Assembly (NCBI GenBank): GCA_039180415.1
Contig: JBCDDH010000001.1
Span: 1 to 64,000, forward strand
Direction: 5' to 3'
Length of the DNA stretch: 64,000 bases
Origin: CAZIXN01 sp039180415
GTDB lineage: Bacteria; Planctomycetota; Phycisphaerae; Phycisphaerales; Phycisphaeraceae
Each line of letters begins with the position of its first letter. Within the stretch, counting starts at the first letter, position 1. The notes beneath the pieces are model-generated. The model was not told where the DNA came from. It worked only from the letters and a program-made list of their open reading frames with translations, and ran no database searches. The position numbers and the translations under genes were made by a program. Shown in pieces: positions 8,886 through 17,741 of this stretch.

Positions 8886-8963
8886 CGCCGCATCATGGCC
8901 GAACGCAAGCGATCGGCCAAACGGCGTACATTCCCGGATTTCGCCCGCCGTGAGATGACCCAC

Positions 8964-9941
8964 ATGCCGCTGATCGACCTGCCCCTCGACGAACTCCACG
9001 CCTACACGGGACGCACCCCCAAGCCCGACGACCACGACGCGTATTGGCGGCGGGGCCTCGCCGAACTCGACGCGCTCGATCCGCAGGCGGAACTCGTGCC
9101 GGTCGATACGGGCATCCCGAACGTGGATTGCTTCGACCTGTGGTTCACGGGCGTCGGCGGGGCGCGGGTGCACGCGAAGTACGTGCGGCCGTCGGCCTGG
9201 CGCGGCGGCGATCGGCCCGGACCGGCGTTGCTGCGGTTTCACGGCTACACCATGGACGCCGGCGAATGGGGGGCGCAGCTGCCGTACGTCTCGGCGGGCT
9301 TCCGCGTCGCGGCCTTGGATTGTCGCGGCCAGGGCGGGCGCTCCACCGATCCGTTCGACGCGGCCGGCACGACCTTGCACGGCCACATCGTCCGCGGCCT
9401 CGAAGACGACGACCCGGACAAGCTCTACTACCGCAACGTCTTCCTCGACACGGCGCTGCTCGCGCGGATCGTCGCGGGCTTCGACGAAGTAGACGCCGAC
9501 CGGCTCGCGTCGTGCGGCGGGTCGCAGGGCGGGGCGTTGTCGTTGGTGTGCGCCTCGCTCGAGACGCGGATCGCCAAGTGCGCGACGACCTTTCCGTTCC
9601 TCTGCGATTACCGCCGGGTCTGGGAGATGGACCTGGCCAAGCAGGCGTACGACGGGTTGGGCCAGTTCTTTCGGCGTCACGACCCGCAGCACCGCCGGAT
9701 CGACCACTGGTTCGGGAAGCTCGGGTACATCGACGTGCAGCACCTCACGCCGCGCATCGCGGCGAGCGTCTGTATGGCCATCGGGCTGATGGATAGCGTT
9801 TGCCCGCCGTCCACACAGTTCGCCGCGTACAACAAGATCACGTCGCCCAAGCGGCTTGAAGTGTTCCCCGATTTCGGTCACGAGCACCTGCCGGGTTGGT
9901 TGGATGCGGAGCTTCGCTGGCTGTGTGACGGTTGGTTTTGA
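8964..9941 (+). CDS. CE7 acetyl xylan esterase / cephalosporin-C deacetylase family
   Basis: Alpha/beta hydrolase of carbohydrate esterase family 7, which removes acetyl groups from xylo-oligosaccharides and related compounds. The length (325 residues) and N-terminus (MPLIDLPLDELHAYTG) fit the family. The triad is visible as S187 in CGGSQGGAL, D277 in LMDSVCPPST and H306 in DFGHEHLPG. RGQGG, seen here as DCRGQGGRS, is the family oxyanion-region motif. No signal peptide, so it acts on imported oligosaccharides. A Met three codons earlier is an alternative start. Confidence 0.9.
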   Translation: MPLIDLPLDELHAYTGRTPKPDDHDAYWRRGLAELDALDPQAELVPVDTGIPNVDCFDLWFTGVGGARVHAKYVRPSAWRGGDRPGPALLRFHGYTMDAGEWGAQLPYVSAGFRVAALDCRGQGGRSTDPFDAAGTTLHGHIVRGLEDDDPDKLYYRNVFLDTALLARIVAGFDEVDADRLASCGGSQGGALSLVCASLETRIAKCATTFPFLCDYRRVWEMDLAKQAYDGLGQFFRRHDPQHRRIDHWFGKLGYIDVQHLTPRIAASVCMAIGLMDSVCPPSTQFAAYNKITSPKRLEVFPDFGHEHLPGWLDAELRWLCDGWF

Positions 9942-9962
9942 CCAGGCCGGTATGCTTGAGTG

Positions 9963-10211
9963 ATGTCCGAACCGTCCGCCACGCTCGATCCCGAGTTGTT
10001 GAAGATCCTCGTGTGCCCGCTGACCCGCAGCCCGCTGCGGCAGGACGGCGACGCGTTGGTCGCCGCCGCGCCCCCGGAGGCCGGCCTGAGTTATCCGATC
10101 CGCGACGGCATCCCCGTGCTGCTCGTAGACGAGGCGGCCCTGCCCGCCGGCGTCGAGTCGCTCGAAGCGTTCAAGCAGAAGTACGCGTCGTTCGTTGCCC
10201 TGCCGGCCTGA
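9963..10211 (+). CDS. Trm112/YcaR-like small protein
   Basis: 82 residues with the Trm112 pattern: LDPELLKILVCPLTRSPL, then LSYPIRDGIPVLLVDEA. Only one cysteine (VCPL) remains of the zinc pair usual in longer relatives. Family members partner methyltransferases in eukaryotes; the bacterial short forms have no settled role. It lies 21 bp after the esterase stop, on the same strand. Confidence 0.85.
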   Translation: MSEPSATLDPELLKILVCPLTRSPLRQDGDALVAAAPPEAGLSYPIRDGIPVLLVDEAALPAGVESLEAFKQKYASFVALPA

Positions 10212-10232
10212 CCCGGCCGGGGCCGAATGGGG

Positions 10233-11624
10233 TCACATCGCGGCCAGCCACCGCACCGCGTACGGCTCGAGCGCGAGCGTGTCGGGGAGCGTCAGTTTCA
10301 AGCCGCTGAGCAGGTCGCATACCGCGGTGCCCACCCAGGCTTCCGGCACGCCGAGCGTGTGTTGGTGCGGGCGCAGGTTGACGACGATCAGCACCCGATG
10401 GGCTCCGTCCGCGTGCCGTTCGAAGGCGGCGACGTCGTAGCTGCTGAAGTCTTCGCCGATGCCGCCGCCGTGGAGCGCGGGGTGGCCGCGGCGTGCGTTG
10501 AGCAACGCGGCGTAGCGCGGCGTGTGGTTTAGCCCGAACGAGCTGGGCACCGGGGCTTTTTCGAAGAAGGGGATGCGTTCGGGCCAGCTCCGCTCCTGCC
10601 CGGTGTACAGCAGGAGCGTCCCGCCCAGCGACGCGGCGCAGGCGAACGCGGCGAACGCGCCGTCGTGCCCGTTGAAGATCTCGACGGGCGTGGCGTCCCA
10701 AGCATTCTCGTCGTGGTTGGTCGTGAAACGCATCAGGTGCTTGCCGGCGGGCAGTTCGGCGTAGGCGTCCCGGTGTGTGGGTACGACGTCGGACGCCGAA
10801 TGGCCTTCGCAGTAGATCGCTTTGAGTTTCTTGTAGACCTTCCAGTCGTAAGCGATGTCGAAGCCGGCGGCGAAGTTCTCGATGCGGTCGCCCTCGGCCA
10901 GGAACATCAGGTCGCGTCCGCACGCCGCCTCGACCTTCGGGATCGCGCCGGCCCAGAACGCCGCGGGCACCAGGTCGGCCACGTCGCAGCGGAAGCCGTC
11001 GATGTGGTGCCGGGTCGCCCAGTAAGCCATCGCTTCGGTCATGGCCGCGGGCACGTCCGGGTGGTCGTAGTTCAACTCCGCGGCGTCGGTCCAGTCGGTG
11101 TCTTTGGGCCGCTGCACGGCGCCGGCCTCGTCGCGGGTGTGCCAGCCGTCGTGCGCAAGCCACGGGTGATCCCACGCCGTGTGGTTCGTGATCCAGTCGA
11201 GCAAGACGCGCAGGCCTCGGCGGTGGGCTTCGGATACGAAGTGGTCCAGGTCGCCGGTCGTGCCGAATTCGGGGTTGACCGAGGTGAAGTCGGCGATGCT
11301 GTACGGCGAGCCGAGGACGCCTTTCTTTTCGGTTTGGCCGACCGGATAGATCGGCATCAGCCAGACCGCGTTGACGCCCAGGGCGACGAGTTCGTCAAAA
11401 CGCTCGGCCGCGCCGCGGAGGTCCCCGGCTTGCGTAAACGCGCGGAGGTTCACGCAATAAAGGTTCATCGCGGGCAGATCGGTCTCGGGCGCGAACGGCG
11501 GCGGCGTCATGTCGTCGGGTTCGCGGGTCCGGTCGGCTTGGATGCGGCCGCTTTCGGGTTCGCGGGCGTTCGAGTCGCCGTTGGTGTGCGGCGCGCCGCG
11601 CAGGATGTGGGTCCACTTGGCCAT
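10233..11624 (-). CDS. Alpha-amylase family (GH13) glycoside hydrolase
   Basis: A GH13 TIM-barrel enzyme acting on alpha-glucans. The conserved regions are visible: LDWITNHTAWDHPW (region I), GFRCDVADLVP with the nucleophile Asp (II), FLAEGD with the acid/base Glu (III) and FTTNHDENAWD (IV). A C-terminal beta domain ends ALEPYAVRWL. The first 50 residues, before LYCVNLRAFT, are hydrophilic and unlike the family, and there is no signal peptide, so it is probably cytosolic. Internal Met codons near residues 39 and 53 are alternative starts. It follows rdgB by 8 bp, last in a leftward run with the GH57 enzyme. Confidence 0.9.
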   Translation of the reverse strand: MAKWTHILRGAPHTNGDSNAREPESGRIQADRTREPDDMTPPPFAPETDLPAMNLYCVNLRAFTQAGDLRGAAERFDELVALGVNAVWLMPIYPVGQTEKKGVLGSPYSIADFTSVNPEFGTTGDLDHFVSEAHRRGLRVLLDWITNHTAWDHPWLAHDGWHTRDEAGAVQRPKDTDWTDAAELNYDHPDVPAAMTEAMAYWATRHHIDGFRCDVADLVPAAFWAGAIPKVEAACGRDLMFLAEGDRIENFAAGFDIAYDWKVYKKLKAIYCEGHSASDVVPTHRDAYAELPAGKHLMRFTTNHDENAWDATPVEIFNGHDGAFAAFACAASLGGTLLLYTGQERSWPERIPFFEKAPVPSSFGLNHTPRYAALLNARRGHPALHGGGIGEDFSSYDVAAFERHADGAHRVLIVVNLRPHQHTLGVPEAWVGTAVCDLLSGLKLTLPDTLALEPYAVRWLAAM

Positions 11625-11632
11625 GGCTGGGC

Positions 11633-12349
11633 TCAGGCGTCGATCAGGCTTTGGGCGCGGAGTTCTTCGAGCAGCGCCCGCGTCGCCACCCCGCGGTGGG
11701 ACAGCCGGTTCTTTTGCGTGTCCGTGAGCTCGGCGGTGGTCGTGCCGGGGAACTCGGGGTGATTCTCGGGCAGCACGAACAACGGGTCATATCCGAAACC
11801 CTGGTCGCCGCGGCCGGTTTCGGGCTGGCTCGGATCGTCGGCCTCTTCGGGCAGGAGGATGCGGCCGTGGAACTCGCCTCGGGCCGTGATCGGCGGGCGA
11901 TACTGCTTGGCGAGCTTCTCGTGCTCCGGCCAGGCGATCGCCATGACGCAGACGTAGTGGGCGTCGCGTTGATTCACGGGCACGTTTTCGAGTTCGTCGA
12001 GCAGCTTGCGGTTGTTCGCGGTGTCGACGCGGTTGCGCGGGCCCTTCATGCCGGAGTAGCGGGCCGAGTGCACGCCCGGCCGGCCGTCCAGGAAATCGAC
12101 CGCCAGCCCCGAGTCGTCCGCGATCGTGACCCAGCCGGACTGGTTCGCGTACGACCGGGCTTTGAGCAGCGCGTTGCCTTCGAACGTGTCGGCGTCTTCG
12201 ACCGGCTCGACGAAGGCGTCCTGGTATTGACGGTTGAGCGCATCGAGGGTCACGATCTCCAGCACGTCCGCGGGGATCACCGCCTGGATCTCTTCCAGCT
12301 TGTGCGGGTTGGACGAGGCGAGCAAAACGCGGGGCAAGGGCTCGGACAT
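11633..12349 (-). CDS. rdgB: RdgB/HAM1 non-canonical purine NTP pyrophosphatase
   Basis: Hydrolyses dITP, XTP and ITP to monophosphates, keeping them out of nucleic acids. The family signature is clear: LLASSNPHKLEEI, FEGNALLKARSYANQSG, IADDSGLAVDFLDGRPGVHSARYSG, GFGYDPLFVLPE and LSHRGVATRALLEEL. At 238 residues it is longer than usual (about 200), with an insert around PPITARGEFHGRILLPEEADDP. It sits between two alpha-glucan enzyme genes on the same strand with short gaps (42 and 8 bp), probably one transcript. Confidence 0.93.
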   Translation of the reverse strand: MSEPLPRVLLASSNPHKLEEIQAVIPADVLEIVTLDALNRQYQDAFVEPVEDADTFEGNALLKARSYANQSGWVTIADDSGLAVDFLDGRPGVHSARYSGMKGPRNRVDTANNRKLLDELENVPVNQRDAHYVCVMAIAWPEHEKLAKQYRPPITARGEFHGRILLPEEADDPSQPETGRGDQGFGYDPLFVLPENHPEFPGTTTAELTDTQKNRLSHRGVATRALLEELRAQSLIDA

Positions 12350-12391
12350 GGGCGGTAGGTTACTCCGAGGCTTTGCGGGGTCGTCGCGGAT

Positions 12392-14182
12392 TTACACGCT
12401 CCACCAGGCCAGATCGATTTCCGGGAAGATCACGTCGTGCAGGTCGGCGTCGGCGATCTCGTGCTTCTCGACCTCGGTCAGCCCGCCGAGGTACGCGGAG
12501 TCGGCCGCGACCTTTTCCGCCAGGTCGGTCAGCGTTTCGAACCGGGCGACGTGCTGCATAAACCGCTTGATGCCGTAGTCCACCGCTTGGCCGCGCCGGA
12601 TCACGAACGGCCAGTCGCTCGCCTGCAACAGGAGCAGCTCCCGCCCCGCTTTCTCGAGCAGCTCTTTCACCTGCGCGTTGGTTTCCCAGTCGAGCTGGTT
12701 GGTCAGCCGGCCGAACGTGCCCTCCGCCCGGTACATGATCTCCCACATCCAGTTGACCTGCTCGTTGGTCCACACGCGGTGGTCGCCTTCCTCGCCCCAC
12801 GAGCCTTCCGGCAGCGTGACGACCTTGTCGACGAACGTGGAATGCAGGTACTCCATCGAGGTCTGCAGGTTGATCTCCGGGTCGCTGTTGAGCGTGAGCA
12901 TCACGTCGCGGATGAAGCGGACGCCTTCGTGCCACCAGTGCCCGAACAGCTCGGCGTCGAAGGTGGCGACGACCACGCCGTCCTTGCCGGCCGTGTCGCG
13001 GTGGTGGCGGAGGCGTTGCTTGACCACGTCGATGAAATGGCTGACGTGCTCGTGCATCTTCGCGTCGACGTCCTGCGGGTAGTACAGGTGCTTGTCGCCC
13101 AGGTCGCACTTGGGGCCGGTGATCTTCCAGTAGCGCAGGCCGCGGCGCGGGCCCCACTGCTTGTGGAACTCGAGGTACTCGCCCGCGGCCGGGTAGCCGA
13201 TCGAGCCGGACCAGACCTGCTCACACGCCGCCTGGTCGCGGGCCAGCACCCAGCACCGGGCAAGCCCCATGCCGTCGCTGTTCACGCCGTGCGCCTCGTT
13301 CACGCTGCGCCAACCGCGGTGCGGATACTTCGCCGCCTCTTCCCAGCCGACCTTGTGCCACATGCCGTCGTTAAACGCCTGCTCGCTCTTGCTCTCGGTC
13401 ACCAGGTGCGACTCGACGAAGAAGTGGTGGATGCCCTCGTCCGCGGCGAGGTGCTCCAGGCCGCAGCGCACCCGGCCCTCGCCCCACTGGATCGGCGGGT
13501 TCCACGGGCCGCTCGGCCGGTACGCGCATTCGGGGAACCACATCCCGCCGGGCTTGAAACCCAGGATGCGTTCCGAGCTGTTCACGCCCGCGCGGATCTG
13601 TGCCCGGATGCTCGCGTCTTCCAGCATCAGTGGCATGTACGCGTGGGTCGCGTTGCTGGTCAGCATTTCGACCCGTCCTGCCCGCGCGTGCTGTGCGAAC
13701 GCCCCGGGGATGTCCCGGCCGATATCGGCGAACTGTGCCAGGAGCTTCGTAAACATCTGCTCCCAACGCTGGGCCAGCCACTTCATGTGCCCGTTGCCGA
13801 GCTTTTCGAACTCCGCCTGATCCTTGCGGGCCTGCTCGGCGCGGTCGTTGAGGTAATGCTCGAAGCCGTGCTTGAAGTGCTCGTGGTCCAACTGCTCCAG
13901 CAGCACGGGCGTCAGGCCCATCGTCAGCCGCGGCACCGCGTTGAAATACACGCATTCGTCGAGCATCGCCAGGATCGGCAGGTACGTCTCGGCCGCGGCC
14001 TCGTAGAGCCAGTCCTCGCCGTGCGGCCAGGTCCCGTGGTGCAAGACATACGGCAGGTGCCCGTGCAGCACCAAACAGAAGCTCCCGATCGCGTGGGGCT
14101 TGTCCGGCGTCCGCGTGAAGCCTTCGTCCTGCGGCCCGGCGTCGGTCTGAGGTTCGGCCGGCTCGACGTTCGATGCGTTCAT
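12392..14182 (-). CDS. GH57 alpha-glucan branching-type enzyme
   Basis: 596 residues with GH57 features: FCLVLHGHLPYVLHHG near the N-terminus, GMWFPECAYRP carrying the nucleophile Glu, and VVATFDAELFGHWWHEG carrying the acid/base Asp. A helical C-terminal domain follows (DUF1957-like), as in 1,4-alpha-glucan branching enzymes of this family. It probably introduces alpha-1,6 branches in glycogen; an amylase or transferase role cannot be excluded. The gene lies upstream of rdgB and the GH13 gene on one strand, and the GT3 glycogen synthase in this window fits the same pathway. Confidence 0.9.
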   Translation of the reverse strand: MNASNVEPAEPQTDAGPQDEGFTRTPDKPHAIGSFCLVLHGHLPYVLHHGTWPHGEDWLYEAAAETYLPILAMLDECVYFNAVPRLTMGLTPVLLEQLDHEHFKHGFEHYLNDRAEQARKDQAEFEKLGNGHMKWLAQRWEQMFTKLLAQFADIGRDIPGAFAQHARAGRVEMLTSNATHAYMPLMLEDASIRAQIRAGVNSSERILGFKPGGMWFPECAYRPSGPWNPPIQWGEGRVRCGLEHLAADEGIHHFFVESHLVTESKSEQAFNDGMWHKVGWEEAAKYPHRGWRSVNEAHGVNSDGMGLARCWVLARDQAACEQVWSGSIGYPAAGEYLEFHKQWGPRRGLRYWKITGPKCDLGDKHLYYPQDVDAKMHEHVSHFIDVVKQRLRHHRDTAGKDGVVVATFDAELFGHWWHEGVRFIRDVMLTLNSDPEINLQTSMEYLHSTFVDKVVTLPEGSWGEEGDHRVWTNEQVNWMWEIMYRAEGTFGRLTNQLDWETNAQVKELLEKAGRELLLLQASDWPFVIRRGQAVDYGIKRFMQHVARFETLTDLAEKVAADSAYLGGLTEVEKHEIADADLHDVIFPEIDLAWWSV

Positions 14183-14219
14183 GGAGCAATCCTACCGGCC
14201 CCAACGCCCGGCGTGCCGA

Positions 14220-14498
14220 TCACCACTTGCCCGCCGGGCAGCGCTCTCCGCTCAGCCGCGTCTTGGCCCGCAGGTTGCACCGGCACACCCCGCACGCGCT
14301 CGCCGCCGACAGCACCCGCAGCGACCCCACCCGCTTCACCGCCGACGCCTCCGGGCACCTCGCACACGCCGCCCGCCGTTCGTGCCGGACCTCGTCGCTC
14401 ACCGGCTCTGCTCGAACCGCCGCCTTTGCCCAGCCGATCGCGCCGCGGAGCCACGTCCGCCAATCCCCCAGGCTCGCTCGCGCCAACGTCGCCGGCAT
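14220..14498 (-). CDS. Small six-cysteine zinc-ribbon-like protein
   Basis: 92 residues. The C-terminal half has ACARCPEA, then CGVCRCNLRAKTRLSGERCPAGKW-type spacing: a CxxC, a CGxCxC, and a late Cys before Pro-x-Gly-Lys-Trp. This resembles small metal-binding proteins seen in planctomycetes and phages, but I cannot assign a function. The start is taken at MPATLARASLGDW; a longer frame to 14645 overlaps the SGNH gene. It sits 37 bp upstream of the GH57 gene and 49 bp after the SGNH hydrolase, on the same strand. Confidence 0.6.
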   Translation of the reverse strand: MPATLARASLGDWRTWLRGAIGWAKAAVRAEPVSDEVRHERRAACARCPEASAVKRVGSLRVLSAASACGVCRCNLRAKTRLSGERCPAGKW

Positions 14499-14547
14499 GC
14501 CGTGGATATCGGACGCGTCGCCGTTGCCGCTGAACTTTCCGGCCGAC

Positions 14548-15393
14548 TCATTCCGCCGACGCTGCGTTGGCCCGCACCTCTCGCAGCACGCGGCCGACCT
14601 CTGGCAGCAACACCCCCCGCAACGCTGCGAAGCCGTACGTGCCATCGATGACCCGGTACAAGTGGATGCCGTCCGCGTAGTACCGCTCCCAGCCCGGCAA
14701 CGCCTCGAACGCCGCCCGCGCGTCGAAATACCAGACCCCGTCCCGATCCGCCGCCAACCCTTCTAAGAACGGCCCGACCCGCTCGTCCATCCACCGGTTC
14801 ACCGCCGCCGCGTCCACCCCCTCCAGCACGCCGGGCCCCGCCACCACGCCCAGCGGCTTTAACAGCAAGACCCCGGTACCCGGCGACCGGCCCGCGTCCA
14901 GGCCGTCCAACGCCTCCAACATCGCCGCCTCATACGCCGACCAGCGCCGCTCAATTTCCGCTTCCGTCAACGGCTCCGACGCACCCGCCCCGGCCATCTG
15001 CAGCACGTCGTTGGTGCCCAGCATCAGCACCACCAACTCCGCACCCGTCGCGTTCACCGCCGCCACCCGGCTGAACCCCGCCGGGTCCCGCGGCGCCCAC
15101 GCCACGTCGCTGCGGTCCCAGCGTTCGGCCGTCACGCCGCCCCGCGCCACGACCGCCGCGCGCCAATCGAATCTCAATGCCGCCAGGTCTCGGTCCAGCG
15201 CCGAGCCCGCTTCCGGCACCACGACCGGCGCCGCCGCCGAACTGTCCGCCGCCTGCGTGTATCCCGCCGTCATCGAGTCGCCGGCGAACACCACGTCCGC
15301 CGTCGGCACGCCCGGGTCCGCGTCCGCCCCCGCGCCGCCGGCAAGACCCGTCGCCACCACCAACGCCGATCCCATCGTTTGCCAACGTCTCAT
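14548..15393 (-). CDS. Secreted SGNH/GDSL-type hydrolase
   Basis: About 281 residues with a signal peptide (MRRWQTMGSALVVATGLAGGAGADA). The SGNH blocks are visible: block I VVFAGDSMTAGY with the Ser nucleophile, block III LMLGTNDVLQ with the Asn, and block V YYADGIHLY with the Asp/His pair. Such enzymes are esterases or lipases, often deacetylating polysaccharides; the substrate is not evident. An upstream in-frame Met at 15435 is possible, but the chosen start gives the better signal peptide. First gene of the leftward carbohydrate run. Confidence 0.82.
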   Translation of the reverse strand: MRRWQTMGSALVVATGLAGGAGADADPGVPTADVVFAGDSMTAGYTQAADSSAAAPVVVPEAGSALDRDLAALRFDWRAAVVARGGVTAERWDRSDVAWAPRDPAGFSRVAAVNATGAELVVLMLGTNDVLQMAGAGASEPLTEAEIERRWSAYEAAMLEALDGLDAGRSPGTGVLLLKPLGVVAGPGVLEGVDAAAVNRWMDERVGPFLEGLAADRDGVWYFDARAAFEALPGWERYYADGIHLYRVIDGTYGFAALRGVLLPEVGRVLREVRANAASAE

Positions 15394-15461
15394 CACAAGG
15401 CTCCCAAAAACCAGAAACATCCCAGCCCGCAACATACCGCCGGGCTCGTTAGATTCCGCCC

Positions 15462-16586
15462 ATGTCCGCCGAGTTTCAAACCCCGCTCGACCTGCCGCCC
15501 ATCGCCCGCGACAACGGCTTCCGTCTGCCCGACCACTGGGTCTGGGACGGCTCGCTCATCGAGCACCCCGCCGGCCCCGCCGAGCAGCGCTGGCACCTGT
15601 TCGCGTCCCGCTGGCCCAAGCGCCTGCCCATGCACCCGGGCTGGCTCCTCGAATCCGAGATCGTCCGCGCCACCGCCCCAAGCCCCACCGGGCCGTTCAC
15701 CTTCCAGGAAGTCGTCCTGCCCCGCCGCGACAAGGCCTACTTCGACGGCCGGATGACCCACAACCCCTCCATCCGAAAAGTCGTCCACCCCCAGCACGGT
15801 GAGGTCTACCTGCTCTTCTACATCGGCGTCACCTACGGCGTCGAACCCCCGCAACACGCCGACGACTACCCCCGCGAAGACGTCCAGCAGACCGACCCTT
15901 GGCTCCGCGAGGTCTGGCTCAAAAAGCGCATCGGCCTGGCCACCGCGCCGTCCCTGCTGGGCCCGTGGACCCGCCGCGACCAGCCCATCCTCCATCCCCG
16001 GCCCGGCTACTGGGACGACGGCACCACCTCCAACCCCTCGCCCCTCATCCGCTCCGACGGCTCGATCTTGCTCGCTTACAAGTCCTCCAATTCCCTGCCC
16101 GACCCGCAGCGCCGCACCACCCTCCGCCCCTTCCAGATCGGTCTCGCCCACGCCACCGCCTACGACCAGCCGTTCACCCGCCTGTCCAACCAACCCGTCC
16201 TCCCTCCGCGCGACGCGTCGCCCGGCGGCTCCGTCGAAGACCCGTTCCTCTTCAAGATCGGCGACACCTTCCACCTCTTCGTCAAAGACCTCTCCGGCCA
16301 AGACTCCGGCAAGAAGTGCCACGGCCTCCACGCCACCACCCAAACGCCCTCCGACGCCGCGTCTTGGCGATGGGCCGACTCCATCGACGCTTACAGCCTC
16401 GACGTCACCTGGCAAGAGCCCGACGGCACCCGCACGCCGGAAACCCTCGCCCACATCGAACGCCCACAACTCGTCTTCGACGCGGCCGGCAAGCCCACCC
16501 ACTTCACCGCCTCGTGTGCTCGCGGGCAAGGCGACCTCCAGCAGCTCACCGACACCTGGATCAGCGTCTTCCCCCTCCCCGGATAA
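15462..16586 (+). CDS. GH43-like five-bladed beta-propeller glycoside hydrolase
   Basis: 374 residues with repeated propeller blades: GFRLPDHWVWDGSLIEHP, LPMHPGWLLESEIVRAT, DGRMTHNPSIRKV, YWDDGTTSNPSPLIR and GGSVEDPFLFKIGDTFHLFVKD. These resemble clan F (GH43/GH117-type) arabinan, xylan or agar-oligosaccharide hydrolases. No signal peptide, so it acts on imported sugars. Candidate acidic residues lie in these motifs (WDGS, DGRMTHNP, VEDPFL). It diverges from the SGNH gene across about 70 bp. Exact family and substrate uncertain. Confidence 0.78.
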   Translation: MSAEFQTPLDLPPIARDNGFRLPDHWVWDGSLIEHPAGPAEQRWHLFASRWPKRLPMHPGWLLESEIVRATAPSPTGPFTFQEVVLPRRDKAYFDGRMTHNPSIRKVVHPQHGEVYLLFYIGVTYGVEPPQHADDYPREDVQQTDPWLREVWLKKRIGLATAPSLLGPWTRRDQPILHPRPGYWDDGTTSNPSPLIRSDGSILLAYKSSNSLPDPQRRTTLRPFQIGLAHATAYDQPFTRLSNQPVLPPRDASPGGSVEDPFLFKIGDTFHLFVKDLSGQDSGKKCHGLHATTQTPSDAASWRWADSIDAYSLDVTWQEPDGTRTPETLAHIERPQLVFDAAGKPTHFTASCARGQGDLQQLTDTWISVFPLPG

Positions 16587-17183
16587 AACAAGGCTCCGAC
16601 GATCGCGGTCTCTGCCCGCGGGCTTCGAAAACGTCCAACCGTCACCGGGCTCGGTTTCCGGTTGCCGGTCTCACGCTATGTCAGCGTGCTTATCTCCCCG
16701 GGCAATCGTCCGAACCACGCAAAACGGCCAAGCCTCTCCGGCCGGAAACTCCGAAAATCCTTGTAAAATCAACGTTTTTGGGCGAGGTTGGATTACACTC
16801 AACCCCGCACGGGTGTCGCCCACCGGCCTACCGACGGTTCCCGCTAGCTACGAGGAAACGAATCCTGATGTTGCAGATTCCGCCGCCACCCGCGCTCCGG
16901 CGCGGCTGTTGCGTACCCGCCGCGATCGCCCTCGCCCCGCTGCTGCCGTTGCTCGATCGCCGCCGGGCCCGTTGCCAAACTTCGCACCGGTGACCCTCGC
17001 AAGGGCGTGGCCACCGATCGCGGATGGTCTTTCGTGCTGCCCGCGCCGGTGGGTCCGCAAGCGCCCCGTTCCCCTCGGCGATCCGCAATCTTTCGGGTAT
17101 TCTCTAACCTTTCCCGAGCCGACTCCTCCGTTCCGTCTCTCGTCTACGGCTCACGTCTTCACTTTCCATTCAGGAGCTCGCAC
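16587..17183 (+). other. Intergenic region with a possible 41-residue ORF
   Basis: Nearly 600 bp without a clear gene. An AT-rich patch around 16760-16795 (TTGTAAAATCAACG, then GGTTGGATTACACTC) looks promoter-like. An ATG at 16868 preceded by GAGGAAACG opens a 41-residue, proline- and arginine-rich frame to 16993. It has no recognisable domain, so I do not call it a gene. The downstream membrane-protein gene could be transcribed from here. Confidence 0.3.
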
Positions 17184-17741
17184 GTGTCTGAAACCGAAGG
17201 CCAAACCTCCGATCTGCGCCAGCGCTACTTCGAAACGCTCCGCGAGGAGATCCACGACGCCAAGGGCCGGTTGAACTTCTTGATCGTGCTTGGCCTCGTC
17301 GGCGCCCCGATCCTCGCCTACTTCGCGACCACCACCGGCGCGCCCGGCCAGCTCAACGTGCTGCTGCTCATCTCCCCGCTGCTGTTGATGCTGCTGCTCG
17401 TGCACTACTTCGGCGAGCAGGTCACGATCATGCGCTGCGGCCGGTACATCTTCCAACGCCTCGAGAAGTCCGACGAGGATTGGGAGCACTGGATCGACAG
17501 CCTGCGCGGCAAGGTCAGCGAGCCGCCGGTCTTCCCGCTGTTCCTGATCGTCACGCTGGGCTTCTCGCTGTTGATGGGCATGTTCGCGCTGGAGAACCTG
17601 CAGAACCTGGACCAGGTGGCGATGAGCGACCTGAAGTACAAGGTCTGCGCGATCGCGGTACCGACGATCTACGCGGTGTCGCTGGTCTGGATCCTCGTGG
17701 TCCTCGTCCGCTTCTGGCACGGCGCGTTCAAGGCGACCTAA
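17184..17741 (+). CDS. Hypothetical four-helix membrane protein
   Basis: 185 residues from a GTG start with AGGAG 8 bases upstream. A charged N-terminal helix (DLRQRYFETLREEIHDAKGRL) is followed by two closely spaced membrane helices (FLIVLGLVGAPILAYFAT; NVLLLISPLLLMLLLVHYF), a charged loop with EKSDEDWEHWIDSLRG, then two more helices near residues 112-130 and 150-175. The family is not recognised. Its last 14 bases overlap the convergent PEP-CTERM gene. Confidence 0.65.
   Translation: MSETEGQTSDLRQRYFETLREEIHDAKGRLNFLIVLGLVGAPILAYFATTTGAPGQLNVLLLISPLLLMLLLVHYFGEQVTIMRCGRYIFQRLEKSDEDWEHWIDSLRGKVSEPPVFPLFLIVTLGFSLLMGMFALENLQNLDQVAMSDLKYKVCAIAVPTIYAVSLVWILVVLVRFWHGAFKAT

Noticed and set aside
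12437..14533. 698-codon open frame on the + strand
   Set aside because: It is antisense to the GH57 gene and has no recognisable protein features; long open frames opposite genes are expected in GC-rich DNA.
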